Origin: an uncultured Brevibacillus sp.
GTDB taxonomy: Bacteria; Bacillota; Bacilli; Brevibacillales; Brevibacillaceae
Assembly (NCBI RefSeq): GCF_947502445.1
Contig: NZ_CANMZW010000033.1
Location: 1-64,000, forward strand
Reading direction: 5' to 3'
Length of the DNA: 64,000 bases
Part shown: in pieces, positions 24,583 through 32,992 of the stretch
Layout: every line of letters starts with the position of its first letter
Position numbering within the stretch: position 1 is the first letter of the stretch
Made by a program: the position numbers and the translations under genes
Notes under the pieces: generated by a model
What the model was told of the DNA's origin: nothing
The model's input: the letters and a program-made list of their open reading frames with translations, nothing else
Database searches by the model: none

Positions 24583-24718
24583 CACACAACTGCATAGAGC
24601 GCCGAAGAGCGGGACCGAGCGAAGATATGAGCCGCACCAAAATACATTGGACCATCTCGTTGAAGTCAACAATTTGGTCAGGTCACTGCCAAGACTCGAC
24701 GCTGTATGCAGTTGTGTG
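24583..24718 (+). ncRNA. possible structured RNA bounded by a 14-bp inverted repeat
   Basis: cacacaactgcata (24583-24596) pairs perfectly with tatgcagttgtgtg (24705-24718), closing a 108-nt loop that contains smaller hairpins such as ccaa/ttgg and gttg/caac. No convincing gene lies inside. It stands just upstream of the gene at 24736. Function unknown. Confidence 0.4.
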
Positions 24719-24735
24719 ACGAAAGCGAGGTGAAA

Positions 24736-24915
24736 ATGATGGAACTGACTGAACAACACATACGCGGGATAGTACGTGACGAGATAGAACTGGTCAAAAA
24801 GGAATCGGCTGCGTTAACAGCCGAGTTAATTGAAAAATTCAAGTCTACTCCTTTGGTGTCAGAACAAAGTGCTCTTGAAGCCATTCGTGATACTTTTCAA
24901 GCATCTCGGGGATAA
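24736..24915 (+). CDS. small unknown protein
   Basis: A 59-residue helical, acidic protein (MMELTEQHIRGIVRDEIELV...). ATG follows gcgaggtg by 5 nt. Its last 71 bp overlap the end of the minus-strand gene 24845-25111, so the true C-terminus or one of the two genes is uncertain. Confidence 0.5.
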   Translation: MMELTEQHIRGIVRDEIELVKKESAALTAELIEKFKSTPLVSEQSALEAIRDTFQASRG

Positions 24916-25111
24916 GACCAACAATAGATGTGTACAAAGCAGTCGATTGCGCTTTATTGATTTCTCCCATTACTTCATCTTTTGACAAATTATTTTCCTC
25001 AGCTAGAGCTTTTATTTCCTCTAGTTGATTAATAAAACGGTCATTAACTTTATCAATTCCCTTGACAGCACTGTAATACAACTGTTTCTTCAATTCTTTG
25101 ATATCAGACAT
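24845..25111 (-). CDS. small helical protein, unknown
   Basis: An 88-residue protein made almost wholly of helices (LKKQLYYSAVKGIDKVNDRF, EEIKALAEENNLSKDEVM). ATG 25111 is preceded by ggtggtga. It is the only minus-strand gene in this stretch and converges on the gene at 24736, overlapping it by 71 bp. No function recognised. Confidence 0.55.
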   Translation of the reverse strand: MSDIKELKKQLYYSAVKGIDKVNDRFINQLEEIKALAEENNLSKDEVMGEINKAQSTALYTSIVGLIPEMLEKYHEWLQEHFVLTPKE

Positions 25112-25242
25112 ATCATTTCACCACCAATCATCTGCGACATGAGAAGAACGCCACTCGCCAAAGTACACGTTCTTCCGACAAACAGATTCGACATGTTAGG
25201 TGGAAAGTCCTACCAAATTGAAATGAAAGCGAGGTGATACTA

Positions 25243-25548
25243 ATGTCTGGAAACAATCAAGTGCAGTTTCCCGAACTTGAAGAAGCAGTAGAAAAGCAAG
25301 TAAGCGATCTTGCAGCAAAAAACATCGAGATTATCGTGTTGAAAAATGAGGTTACTGGGCTTTCGAATGACATTTACGTAAAAAATGTACTACTTACAGA
25401 CGGTTCAGAACTAATTAGTTACTCGCAAATATGTATGGTTTCAACGAAGTACTATACACCACTTGAGACAAACAGGATGAGTGCAAGAAGTATCAGGATG
25501 TACATGGATTTCATTGATCGCCTAGATAAAAAGTCCCTCGGTGAGTGA
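25243..25548 (+). CDS. unknown phage protein
   Basis: A 101-residue protein; ATG 25243 follows gcgaggtga. It is acidic at the N-terminus and beta-rich later (IEIIVLKNEVTGLSNDIYVKNVLL). I do not recognise it. A hairpin with a minus-strand U-tract overlaps its stop codon. Confidence 0.6.
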   Translation: MSGNNQVQFPELEEAVEKQVSDLAAKNIEIIVLKNEVTGLSNDIYVKNVLLTDGSELISYSQICMVSTKYYTPLETNRMSARSIRMYMDFIDRLDKKSLGE

Positions 25549-25560
25549 GTATCCGAGGGA
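25529..25560 (-). terminator. hairpin overlapping a stop codon, minus-strand terminator form
   Basis: tccctcgg / ccgaggga form an 8-bp perfect stem with an 11-nt loop; on the minus strand it is followed by cttttta. It could stop antisense transcription. Confidence 0.45.
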
Positions 25561-25676
25561 GAGTCTGGAAGATGAGCTAACTTCATTTTACACCGTAGTT
25601 AATTGCTTGTGTGTTCTCTTACTATCTCTTTCGTTCCAATTTGGAACATTCAATAAAAGGAAGGATGAAATGAATC

Positions 25677-25937
25677 ATGGAGTTCGGTGCGATTTTGAAA
25701 GCGTGCCGGGTAAGGTCAAAGATGACCCAAGAACAACTAGCAGAAAAACTGCATATTGCCCGGAGCTGTGTAAGCAAATTGGAATCAGGAAAAAAATTGC
25801 TCGATGTCCCTACATTGGTTGCATGGGCAGAAGCTACAAGTTCTAGAGAGGTTGTTGTTGCTTGCATCTATGGGATAGATGGATTGTCGATTCTACAGAA
25901 TCTTATGAGCATGATGTTCACATTTTGGTTGATCTAG
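25677..25937 (+). CDS. XRE-family regulator
   Basis: An 86-residue protein with HTH at about 3-60 (FGAILKACRVRSKMTQEQLAEKLHIARSCVSKLESGKKL). ATG follows aaaggaagga by about 12 nt. It is a third phage HTH protein, with a hydrophobic C-terminus (LMSMMFTFWLI). It resembles small phage regulators of the early region. Confidence 0.72.
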   Translation: MEFGAILKACRVRSKMTQEQLAEKLHIARSCVSKLESGKKLLDVPTLVAWAEATSSREVVVACIYGIDGLSILQNLMSMMFTFWLI

Positions 25938-25951
25938 GGAGGGAATGGTAG

Positions 25952-26329
25952 ATGACCGCATATCTGGGTCCAGAAACATTGTCATTGATATCAGTTTTAG
26001 ATCGTGAAGCGATACACACGGCGCTCATCGAGATGGCAAGGCGGGAAGCACTCACTCCAATGGATTTACAAAAAGATAGAAGGTGGCTCTTAGCTGAAAA
26101 AGTGAAACGACATCAACCACTTGATGAGGAAGAACTGGGATTAACGGTTTCTACGCTTCGAAGAAGAGCAGACATATCGGAACGAAATGGATTTGAAATG
26201 AACCCAATCATAGATAGGAATATTGCGGATAAGGTCGAGGAGATTAAGAAAGCACGTGAGGAAATGATGCTTGAAAAAATCAAAGCTCGATACAAAGAAA
26301 AAACCGCCTGCAGCGAACAGACGGCTTAA
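25952..26329 (+). CDS. unknown phage protein
   Basis: A 125-residue helical, highly charged protein (ATG after gggagggaatggtag). It includes LTVSTLRRRADISERNGFEM and a basic coiled C-terminus (IKKAREEMMLEKIKARYKEK). No family recognised. Its last bases form part of a hairpin whose U-tract is on the opposite strand. Confidence 0.6.
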   Translation: MTAYLGPETLSLISVLDREAIHTALIEMARREALTPMDLQKDRRWLLAEKVKRHQPLDEEELGLTVSTLRRRADISERNGFEMNPIIDRNIADKVEEIKKAREEMMLEKIKARYKEKTACSEQTA

Positions 26330-26392
26330 TCAAAACAGAAACAAATGTTTGTACTTATATGGTAACACACACCATCAAGGAGGACAAGCCTG

Positions 26393-26614
26393 ATGAATCA
26401 AACTGAATTGCAACGGCAGTTAGAGAGATGCGAGGAAAATCTCAAAGAGGCAACCAATGAGCTAAATCAGCTTGAATTTGTTCGTGATGCAATTGAAAAA
26501 AAGATAGAGCAAGCACAAAGAAATGTGAACTGGTGGCAAATGTCAGTGGATGATACTTTAAATGACCTAAAGATGGTGCAGGAGGGAGAACTGCATGAAC
26601 GCGCCTCTGCTTGA
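26393..26614 (+). CDS. small coiled-coil protein
   Basis: A 73-residue protein that is almost one continuous coiled coil (LQRQLERCEENLKEATNELN...). ATG has aaggagg 9 nt upstream. It overlaps the next gene by 20 nt. Unknown role. Confidence 0.65.
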   Translation: MNQTELQRQLERCEENLKEATNELNQLEFVRDAIEKKIEQAQRNVNWWQMSVDDTLNDLKMVQEGELHERASA

Positions 26615-26849
26615 TTTCCCGGAACGCGTTGAACTGACAGAGCCTATACGCCAAAGGGAACTGGAAACATTGGCTTTCGATGAAGATAACGGAGCACTTG
26701 AGGAACAAATAAGGGCCTTGACGCTTGAGCTGGAAGACATCCAAGAAGAAGTCCGTAGCATCTGGGAGTTTAGGCAAATCTATTCGACCAGCGATAACCT
26801 GGCTGCTGTTCAAGAACAGAAACGGAGGCTGACTAAATGGGTGAGGTAA
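26595..26849 (+). CDS. small acidic coiled-coil protein
   Basis: An 84-residue acidic protein with a coiled coil (residues 30-60). ATG preceded by aggagggag. It overlaps both neighbours (20 and 13 nt), so the trio 26393, 26595 and 26837 is translated as a coupled unit. Unknown role. Confidence 0.65.
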   Translation: MNAPLLDFPERVELTEPIRQRELETLAFDEDNGALEEQIRALTLELEDIQEEVRSIWEFRQIYSTSDNLAAVQEQKRRLTKWVR

Positions 26850-27190
26850 AACGTGATTCAACGTTAGACCTTCAACTGTGCCACGCGGCATCAGAAGGGA
26901 CAATAGGGAACAAGATGTACGAAGCATTAAAAGCTATCAAGTCGAGCGAAGTTTTACCCCATTGGATACAACGGGCGGTTACGGCAGAAGAAGAGATAGA
27001 GCGGTTGAGTGATCTTTGTAGAAGGTCGTTTGAGTACATTAGTGATCTTCACTCTACTTGGGGGACTGGGCTTCAAATTTATGGGTGGCATCAAAATGGG
27101 GACCCAGTTTCATATGACGAGTGGATAACAAGCAACCTTGAGGGGGATTTGCTTGAAGACCTCAAAAAACAGGTTGTGCAATTAGAATAA
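26837..27190 (+). CDS. unknown phage protein, relative of 41074
   Basis: A 117-residue protein. Its DLQLCHAAS and LPHWIQRAVTAEEEIERL segments parallel DLELCEAAT and LPYWIHRAQAVEAALRW in the gene at 41074, a family often seen in Firmicute phages as small accessory proteins. The C-terminal part differs. Start ATG lies inside the upstream gene. Confidence 0.65.
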   Translation: MGEVKRDSTLDLQLCHAASEGTIGNKMYEALKAIKSSEVLPHWIQRAVTAEEEIERLSDLCRRSFEYISDLHSTWGTGLQIYGWHQNGDPVSYDEWITSNLEGDLLEDLKKQVVQLE

Positions 27191-27397
27191 AGCGGGCTTC
27201 GGCCCTGCGTGGAAGATTCAGAGCAACCTCCTTTCAAAATGATTGGGAGTCGCACGATGAGGCTGAGCCTTCCACGGAGGATTGAACCTCCAACAATTAA
27301 ATAGCGAGGTAAAGACGTGGCGTAGGCAAGGAACTACAACGGCTGCCGTAGAGGTTGGGACGGTGGCGCCTCGCGATCAAAAAAGGGGGTGTAATGG
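27191..27397 (+). other. 207-nt non-coding stretch with hairpins
   Basis: No convincing gene. It holds several paired segments: gcgggcttcggccctgc (cgggc/gccct-like), tggaag (27212) with cttcca (27271), ggagg-attgaa-cctcc (about 27277-27293), and gcgagg (27303) with cctcgc (27369). It may be a structured leader for the zinc-ribbon gene at 27398, or a remnant. Confidence 0.4.
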
Positions 27398-27532
27398 GTG
27401 GAAGGTGTGAAACATGGCGGTTGTGCAGAATGCGGCAATACAGATCAGCAAATTTTGACAAGCATTGCTCCAGTAAAACCAGGGCAAATGACCGGTGCAG
27501 CTTTATGCGACAAGTGTTTAGCAAAAAAATAA
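27398..27532 (+). CDS. zinc-ribbon microprotein
   Basis: A 44-residue protein (GTG start, aaaagggggtg upstream) with two CxxC pairs, CAEC and CDKC, spaced by about 25 residues, which form a zinc ribbon. It is followed by an imperfect hairpin (aagacccagcg / cgctgagtctt). Small zinc ribbons of this kind are common in phage early regions; the partner is unknown. Confidence 0.65.
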   Translation: MEGVKHGGCAECGNTDQQILTSIAPVKPGQMTGAALCDKCLAKK

Positions 27533-27636
27533 AAGACCCAGCGTAGTAGCGCTGAGTCTTCGGTCTTTGAAGCACGATTGGGAATCAATTCAATCGTAGC
27601 GGATAGACCCCCAAAAAACAAGTGGGAGGTATATTC

Positions 27637-29619
27637 ATGAAGCGAATTAGCTTGATGAAACTGGTTCTACTTAACTTTAAGGGCATCAAAGAATTTGTCT
27701 TAGAGGTAAACGGTGAAAGCGTGAAAGTATACGGTGATAACGCTGTAGGCAAGACAACCATTTTTGATGCTTTTACATGGGTGCTGTTCGATAAGGACAG
27801 TCAGAATAAACAAGATTTTGGAATAAAGACACTCGATGCAGAAGGTAAGGAGATGCACCGTCTGTCCCATGAAGTTGAGGCGACCTTGTTGGTGGATGGG
27901 CAGCGTAAAAGCTTGCGAAAAGTGTTCACTGAAAAGTGGACCAAAAAACGTGGTTTGGCTAGAGAAGAGTTTTCAGGTCACACTACAGAGTATTTTGTTG
28001 ATGGTGTTCCTGTAAAACTCAAGGAATACAAGGAACAAGTTGAAAACATCGTCAGCGAAGACTTGTTTAAACTCCTGACGAATCCGAGCTACTTTAACGA
28101 ACAACTTCACTGGGAAGCTCGTAGAAAGGTTTTGCTCCAGGTATGCGGTGATGTGACTGATGAGGAAGTAATCGAAAGTGAAAAGAGCTTGGCACCGCTC
28201 TTAAAAATCTTGACCGAGAGAAGCATTGAACAGCATCGAAAGGTGATTGATGGGAAGTGCTCGGAGATCAGCAAAGAACTGGACAAGATTCCGGTTCGAA
28301 TTGATGAAGCAACTCGTTCCATACCAGATGTATCAGGCTTGAATGAGAAAGAGATTGGGGAAAGCATAGTCTCTCTACAAAATCAGATCAGCAGCAAGGA
28401 AGCCGAAGCTTTTCGCCTACGATCCGGGGGTGAAATTGCAGTAAAACAAAACCGCATTCGTGAGATCGAAGGGGAGCTCCTTCACATTAAGAACAACCTG
28501 CAGGCTGGAAGCTTAGAGAAGGTAACTACAAAGCGCCAAGAGCTATCTGGCCTCAACAGTCAACGCGATACATTGAATCAACAAATCAGTGATATGAGAA
28601 GGGCTGCCGCCAAAAATGAGCAACGGGCATCTGATGAGTTGGCAGAAGCAGACCGACTGCGCCAACAGTGGCGTGCGGTAGACAGCGAGGTTTTGGAACA
28701 TCATCATGACGACAATTGCCCTTCATGCGGACAAGCATTGCCAGAAGATAAGGTAGAAGCTGCCATTGCTAAAGCACAAGCCGACTTCAATCACAGCAAA
28801 GCAGAGCGTTTAGAGAAAATCTCTGCAAAAGGACGAGCGGCAAAAGAAGAAGCAAACAGATTGACTCAAGATAATCAAACCAAGCAACAGGAAATTGAAG
28901 AGCTGGAACAATTGGTAGCGGAAAAAACGACAGAGATCCACTCGGCAGAATCCGAGTTGCAAAAATTGCAAGCAAACGTAGTTGATGTGGAAATGGACCC
29001 AGATTACATCACTAAGCAGAGTGAAATTTCTGGTATTCAACAAGACATTGAACAGGTCCGTAGTTCTGTTCAAGAAGCAGCTGCAAAGGTTGCTGGTGAA
29101 ATTCAAGGTTTGAAAGCGCAGAAAGAAGCGCTGGAACAAGAGAAAGCAAAATTCTCCTTGGCTCAGACCGTCTATCAACGCATTGAGCAGCTGAAGACAC
29201 AAGAAAAAGAACTCGTAACCGAATACGAGAAGTTGCAGCACGAGCTATATCTAACAGAAGAGTTTATTCGGGCCAAGGTCAGCCTGCTCGAAACAAAAAT
29301 AAATAGCAAGTTTCAGTTTGCACGCTTCAAGTTGTTTGAACAGCAGATCAATGGTGGCTTGAAAGAACGTTGCGACACACTTTACAAAGGAGTCCCATAC
29401 GGCAGCGGCCTTAACAATGCAGCGCGGATCAATGTCGGACTGGACATCATCAATACTCTTTCCGAACACTACGGCTTTACAGCTCCGATTTTTGTCGATA
29501 ACGCAGAAGCCGTGACAAAGATGATTGAAACATCCACTCAGGTCATTAGCTTGATCGTCAGCGAGAAGGACAAGCAATTACGGGTTGAGGTTCCAGTCAA
29601 TATCAAGGAGGCGGTCTAA
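27637..29619 (+). CDS. SbcC/Rad50-like AAA ATPase
   Basis: A 660-residue SMC-type ATPase. Walker A GDNAVGKTT at 33-41 near the N-terminus, long coiled coils, a zinc hook CPSCGQ at 361-366 (Cys361, Cys364) in the middle, and a C-terminal part with IFVDNAEAV acting as Walker B-like region. ATG 27637 follows tgggagg. It is directly upstream of recT (stop and start adjacent), a usual phage recombination pair; it may replace a RecE-type exonuclease regulator. The classical signature motif is not evident. Confidence 0.82.
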   Translation: MKRISLMKLVLLNFKGIKEFVLEVNGESVKVYGDNAVGKTTIFDAFTWVLFDKDSQNKQDFGIKTLDAEGKEMHRLSHEVEATLLVDGQRKSLRKVFTEKWTKKRGLAREEFSGHTTEYFVDGVPVKLKEYKEQVENIVSEDLFKLLTNPSYFNEQLHWEARRKVLLQVCGDVTDEEVIESEKSLAPLLKILTERSIEQHRKVIDGKCSEISKELDKIPVRIDEATRSIPDVSGLNEKEIGESIVSLQNQISSKEAEAFRLRSGGEIAVKQNRIREIEGELLHIKNNLQAGSLEKVTTKRQELSGLNSQRDTLNQQISDMRRAAAKNEQRASDELAEADRLRQQWRAVDSEVLEHHHDDNCPSCGQALPEDKVEAAIAKAQADFNHSKAERLEKISAKGRAAKEEANRLTQDNQTKQQEIEELEQLVAEKTTEIHSAESELQKLQANVVDVEMDPDYITKQSEISGIQQDIEQVRSSVQEAAAKVAGEIQGLKAQKEALEQEKAKFSLAQTVYQRIEQLKTQEKELVTEYEKLQHELYLTEEFIRAKVSLLETKINSKFQFARFKLFEQQINGGLKERCDTLYKGVPYGSGLNNAARINVGLDIINTLSEHYGFTAPIFVDNAEAVTKMIETSTQVISLIVSEKDKQLRVEVPVNIKEAV

Positions 29620-30495
29620 TTGAGCGGTAATCAACTTGCAATGGTGAAAAGAGACACAGTAGATGTAGTTGCTGCAAAGGTTCGTGAATTTCAGGAACGC
29701 GGAGAAGTTCATTTCCCCGCTGGCTATAGTCCAGAGAACGCAATGAAATCTGCATGGCTCATGCTTCAAACTGTTCAGACAAAGGATTTCAAGCCTGCTT
29801 TGGAAGCATGCACGAGGGACAGCATAGCAAATTCCTTGCTGGACATGGTAGTGCAAGGGCTTAATCCTGCCAAGAAACAAGGTTACTTTATCGTCTACGG
29901 GAAAAACCTCACATTCCAACGATCTTACTTCGGTACGATGGCTGTTACAAAAAGGGTTACCGGAGCTAAAGAAATCTTTGCGGAAGTGGTCTATGAAGGT
30001 GACGATTTCGAATTTGAAATTTTCCGCGGTAGGAAAAAAGTCATTAGGCACAAGCAGACTTTGGATAGCATCAAAACAGGAAATATCTTGGCTGCCTACT
30101 GCACGATCATTTTAGACGACGAGAATGAGTACACCGATGTCATGACGATGGATGAGATTCGCCAAGCATGGAAGAAATCCAAGCAAAATCCTGATAAAGA
30201 GGGAAGCACACATAATGAGTTCCCTCAAGAAATGGCGAAAAGAACGGTCACTAACAGGACTTGCAAGCTTTACATGAATACTTCCGATGATAGCAGTTTG
30301 ATGATGAAGCACTTTAGTCGACAAGATGACGCGGTAGCGGAAGCGGAAGTCGAAGCTGAAATTGCGGAAAAAGGAAACAAGGAAATGATTGATGTGGAGT
30401 ATGAGGTTGTAGGGGATGATACCGGAGGCGAATCGGAACAAATTAGCTTTGGGGAAGAATCACAAGCTCAAGCTTCAGGCGGACCCGATTTCTAA
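29620..30495 (+). CDS. recT: RecT single-strand annealing protein
   Basis: A 291-residue RecT-family protein: SIANSLLDMVVQGLNPAKKQGYFIVYGKNLTFQRSYFG spans the diagnostic core, followed by AEVVYEGDDFEFE and PQEMAKRTVTNRTCK. A variable acidic C-terminus (residues 245-291) is typical. TTG start after aggaggcggtc. It anneals DNA strands during phage recombination. Confidence 0.92.
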   Translation: MSGNQLAMVKRDTVDVVAAKVREFQERGEVHFPAGYSPENAMKSAWLMLQTVQTKDFKPALEACTRDSIANSLLDMVVQGLNPAKKQGYFIVYGKNLTFQRSYFGTMAVTKRVTGAKEIFAEVVYEGDDFEFEIFRGRKKVIRHKQTLDSIKTGNILAAYCTIILDDENEYTDVMTMDEIRQAWKKSKQNPDKEGSTHNEFPQEMAKRTVTNRTCKLYMNTSDDSSLMMKHFSRQDDAVAEAEVEAEIAEKGNKEMIDVEYEVVGDDTGGESEQISFGEESQAQASGGPDF

Positions 30496-31205
30496 TGATC
30501 GAGATTACCCCACTGGCATCCAGCAGCCAAGGAAACTGCTATCACATAACAGATGGCACAACCGCATTGCTGCTGGAGTGCGGTATCCGTTTCAAGGACA
30601 TTCAGCGCGCATTGCACTTCCAGACATCAAGCATTGCGGGTTGCCTCGTGACACATGAGCACGGCGACCATGTGAAGGGCATTGCAGAAGTGATGAAGGC
30701 AGGCATCGACGTATATGCATCCAGAGGGACACTTGATGCTTTACAGGTTTCTGGTCATCGAGCAATTGGCATTCAATCTCAGAAACAATTCACATTAGGT
30801 TCCTGGACGATCTTGCCGTTTGATGTACAGCATGACGTTGCAGAACCACTCGGATTTCTTCTTGCGAATAGGTCAGGTGAGAAGCTGGTTTTCATCACTG
30901 ATAGTTACTACTGCAAATACAAATTCAACGGCTTAACACACATCATGCTGGAGTGTAACTACAGCCTAAAGATTCTGGATGAGAACATAGCAGCTGGTCG
31001 AGTACCGCCTGTGATGAGGAAACGCCTGCTACGATCACATTTTAGCCTTGAAAATTGTAAGGATTTCCTACGAGCCAATGATCTTTCAAAGGTTCAGGGC
31101 ATATGGTTGCTGCACCTCAGTGACAGCAACAGTGATGAGGCGCTTTTTAAAAGAGAGATACAAGAGCTTACTGGCAAGCAGGTGACGGTGACACAAAGGC
31201 AGTGA
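30495..31205 (+). CDS. MBL-fold metallohydrolase
   Basis: A 236-residue metallo-beta-lactamase-fold protein with HEHGDH at 54-59 as the metal motif, plus SQGNCYHI at the start and ITDSYYCKY later, as in the YycJ/VicX-like exonuclease-type branch. It overlaps recT by one base. In phage recombination modules this protein commonly accompanies RecT, with a suspected nuclease role. Confidence 0.85.
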   Translation: MIEITPLASSSQGNCYHITDGTTALLLECGIRFKDIQRALHFQTSSIAGCLVTHEHGDHVKGIAEVMKAGIDVYASRGTLDALQVSGHRAIGIQSQKQFTLGSWTILPFDVQHDVAEPLGFLLANRSGEKLVFITDSYYCKYKFNGLTHIMLECNYSLKILDENIAAGRVPPVMRKRLLRSHFSLENCKDFLRANDLSKVQGIWLLHLSDSNSDEALFKREIQELTGKQVTVTQRQ

Positions 31206-31239
31206 GTGCAGGACAGGACACAACAAGAGGGGGCAGGGG

Positions 31240-32208
31240 ATGGGCATAGCTGATTACGGGACAACGGGGTTTTTCGTCCTCCCTCGTTCATCCTGGCGAT
31301 CAAAAAGGGACAAGCTTCTGTTCTACGACTTGGTAGAGCAGGCGAACTACAAAGATTCGGCTGGATGTAAACGGGGGCAGCTCATTACCTCTAGTCTCCA
31401 GTTAGCAAAAGATACGGGATGGACGGACAAACAAATCAGGGGTTCACTGGATTATTTGAAACAACAAGGTCTTATCTCGGTTGAGTCATTCAAGGATCGA
31501 AAGAAGGGAGTACGCATCACAATCGTTCCCTATGACCAGTTCCAAGACCTTGATTTTTACTCAAAAAAGGGCGAATTAAAAGGCGAATTGCAGGGCGAAT
31601 ACGAGGGCGAATTGGCACCTCCCGAAAATGCAGTCGTACCAACAGTTGAAGGCACATCAAAAAAGGGTGAGGGCGAATTGAAGGACGAATTAAAGGGCGA
31701 ATTTGAGGGCGACTCCTTAACTACAGTATTAACTACAGATAAACAACAAAGAGATATAAAAGACTTACGCGAGCAGTTGGCAAGTTCAGAACATGTCGAG
31801 ACCTTTGTTGACTCGCAAATGCTCGCCAACCCCATATCCACTTTGCCAAGAAAACTCTTCGTGCAATACTTCAACACCATTCGATTAAAGCGGGCAACAG
31901 GACGGATAGCAACTGGTAAAGCCGCAAAGATATGGGACAAGCTGTTGTCCTTTTGGCAAAACAAGAAATTGGCTGACACTTCTGATGGCAGGGCAGTTAT
32001 CATCCTTTACGCTTTGAGCCTTCACGTTATGCAGCATGATGACAAAGCAGAGGAATACACCTTTGGGATTATAAGACGAACAAAAGAACATGAGGCCCGA
32101 CAGAAGATGCTGAAGATCATGAATCAGGGAGGTGCAGGCCGTGAAATCGCTGCAACAGGTACTGAATCAGGGCGATCAGAGTATCACCAGAAGCGCAGAA
32201 GTTTCTAA
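31240..32208 (+). CDS. replication initiation protein (DnaD-like) with GEL repeats
   Basis: A 322-residue protein. Residues 1-100 form a winged-helix domain (SSLQLAKDTGWTDKQIRGSLDYLKQQGLI), the DNA-binding part of phage primosome proteins. Residues 105-165 hold low-complexity repeats of KGEL/EGEL. The C-terminal half is helical (KTFVQYFN-like region, RATGKAAKIWDKLL). ATG follows agggggcagggg. It precedes a DnaC-like loader and DnaB, so it probably recruits them to the phage origin. Confidence 0.7.
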   Translation: MGIADYGTTGFFVLPRSSWRSKRDKLLFYDLVEQANYKDSAGCKRGQLITSSLQLAKDTGWTDKQIRGSLDYLKQQGLISVESFKDRKKGVRITIVPYDQFQDLDFYSKKGELKGELQGEYEGELAPPENAVVPTVEGTSKKGEGELKDELKGEFEGDSLTTVLTTDKQQRDIKDLREQLASSEHVETFVDSQMLANPISTLPRKLFVQYFNTIRLKRATGRIATGKAAKIWDKLLSFWQNKKLADTSDGRAVIILYALSLHVMQHDDKAEEYTFGIIRRTKEHEARQKMLKIMNQGGAGREIAATGTESGRSEYHQKRRSF

Positions 32209-32992
32209 ACCCCCTGCTAGGGAATGCCCTATCTGCTATCGCCGTATTGAGCCTGTACAAATCGTATTGCTCGGTCAGACCAGATGGGGAACGGTCACAT
32301 GTGCTTGCGAGACACAAGCGAGGGAAGCAGAAGAAAAAGCAAAACAGGCTCGTGAATGGTTGACACTATGCCATGAGTTCACTAGCCGGGACAAGCTAAT
32401 TTCCAAGGCGGACTTGGATCCAAATACCAAACGAGCGGGTAGCGCAAACGCCATGAGAATCGCCTACAACTTTGTTGATACATACATCCAATGGCAGCGA
32501 GAGAAACCTGGGCTTGGACTTTATCTCAATGGACCTAATGGATTGGGTAAAACATACATCCTATCGGGAATTTACAAAGCGTTGATGGGCAGGAACATAT
32601 CAGCTGTTTTCATGACCACCTATCACATGTTCCAAAGGTTCAGAGAGGTCGCCAAAGTCGATGATTACGATTACGAAAAGCGCCTTTTGAAAGTGCTGTA
32701 TGGCTGCGACGTACTGCTACTCGATGACATTGGCGGGGAAGTCCCGTATGACTCCCGAGCTGAGAAGCTTCTGGATGTCATTAATGCTCGGAGCCAAAAA
32801 AGACCCATTATCTACTCGAGCAATTTCACAACAGACGGACTCGAACAGTGGATGGGTAACCAGGGGGCTAGGATCGCAGATCGCATCTTGGAAAACTCCA
32901 TCACGATCACATTGCAGGGTGAGAGCCTGCGTGGAGGCATCAACGATAGACACCATGACTGGCTTGCTGGAAGGGTGAAGGGACTTGGATAA
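32141..32992 (+). CDS. dnaC: DnaC/IstB-like helicase loader
   Basis: A 283-residue AAA+ ATPase with Walker A GPNGLGKT at 131-138, Walker B VLLLDDIGGE, and an N-terminal Cys cluster (CPICYRRIEP ... CACE) that probably binds zinc. GTG 32141 is preferred because gggaggtg lies 6-12 nt upstream; it starts inside the previous gene. It loads the DnaB helicase encoded next. Confidence 0.87.
   Translation: MKSLQQVLNQGDQSITRSAEVSKPPARECPICYRRIEPVQIVLLGQTRWGTVTCACETQAREAEEKAKQAREWLTLCHEFTSRDKLISKADLDPNTKRAGSANAMRIAYNFVDTYIQWQREKPGLGLYLNGPNGLGKTYILSGIYKALMGRNISAVFMTTYHMFQRFREVAKVDDYDYEKRLLKVLYGCDVLLLDDIGGEVPYDSRAEKLLDVINARSQKRPIIYSSNFTTDGLEQWMGNQGARIADRILENSITITLQGESLRGGINDRHHDWLAGRVKGLG

Noticed and set aside
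26304-26326. Hairpin ccgcctg/cagacgg at the end of gene 25952
   Set aside because: Its U-tract is on the opposite strand where no gene is read, so I do not list it as an operon terminator.
28107-29577. Long minus-strand frames opposite the SbcC-like gene
   Set aside because: Cys/Leu/Phe-rich translations typical of antisense of coiled-coil genes; no start sites.
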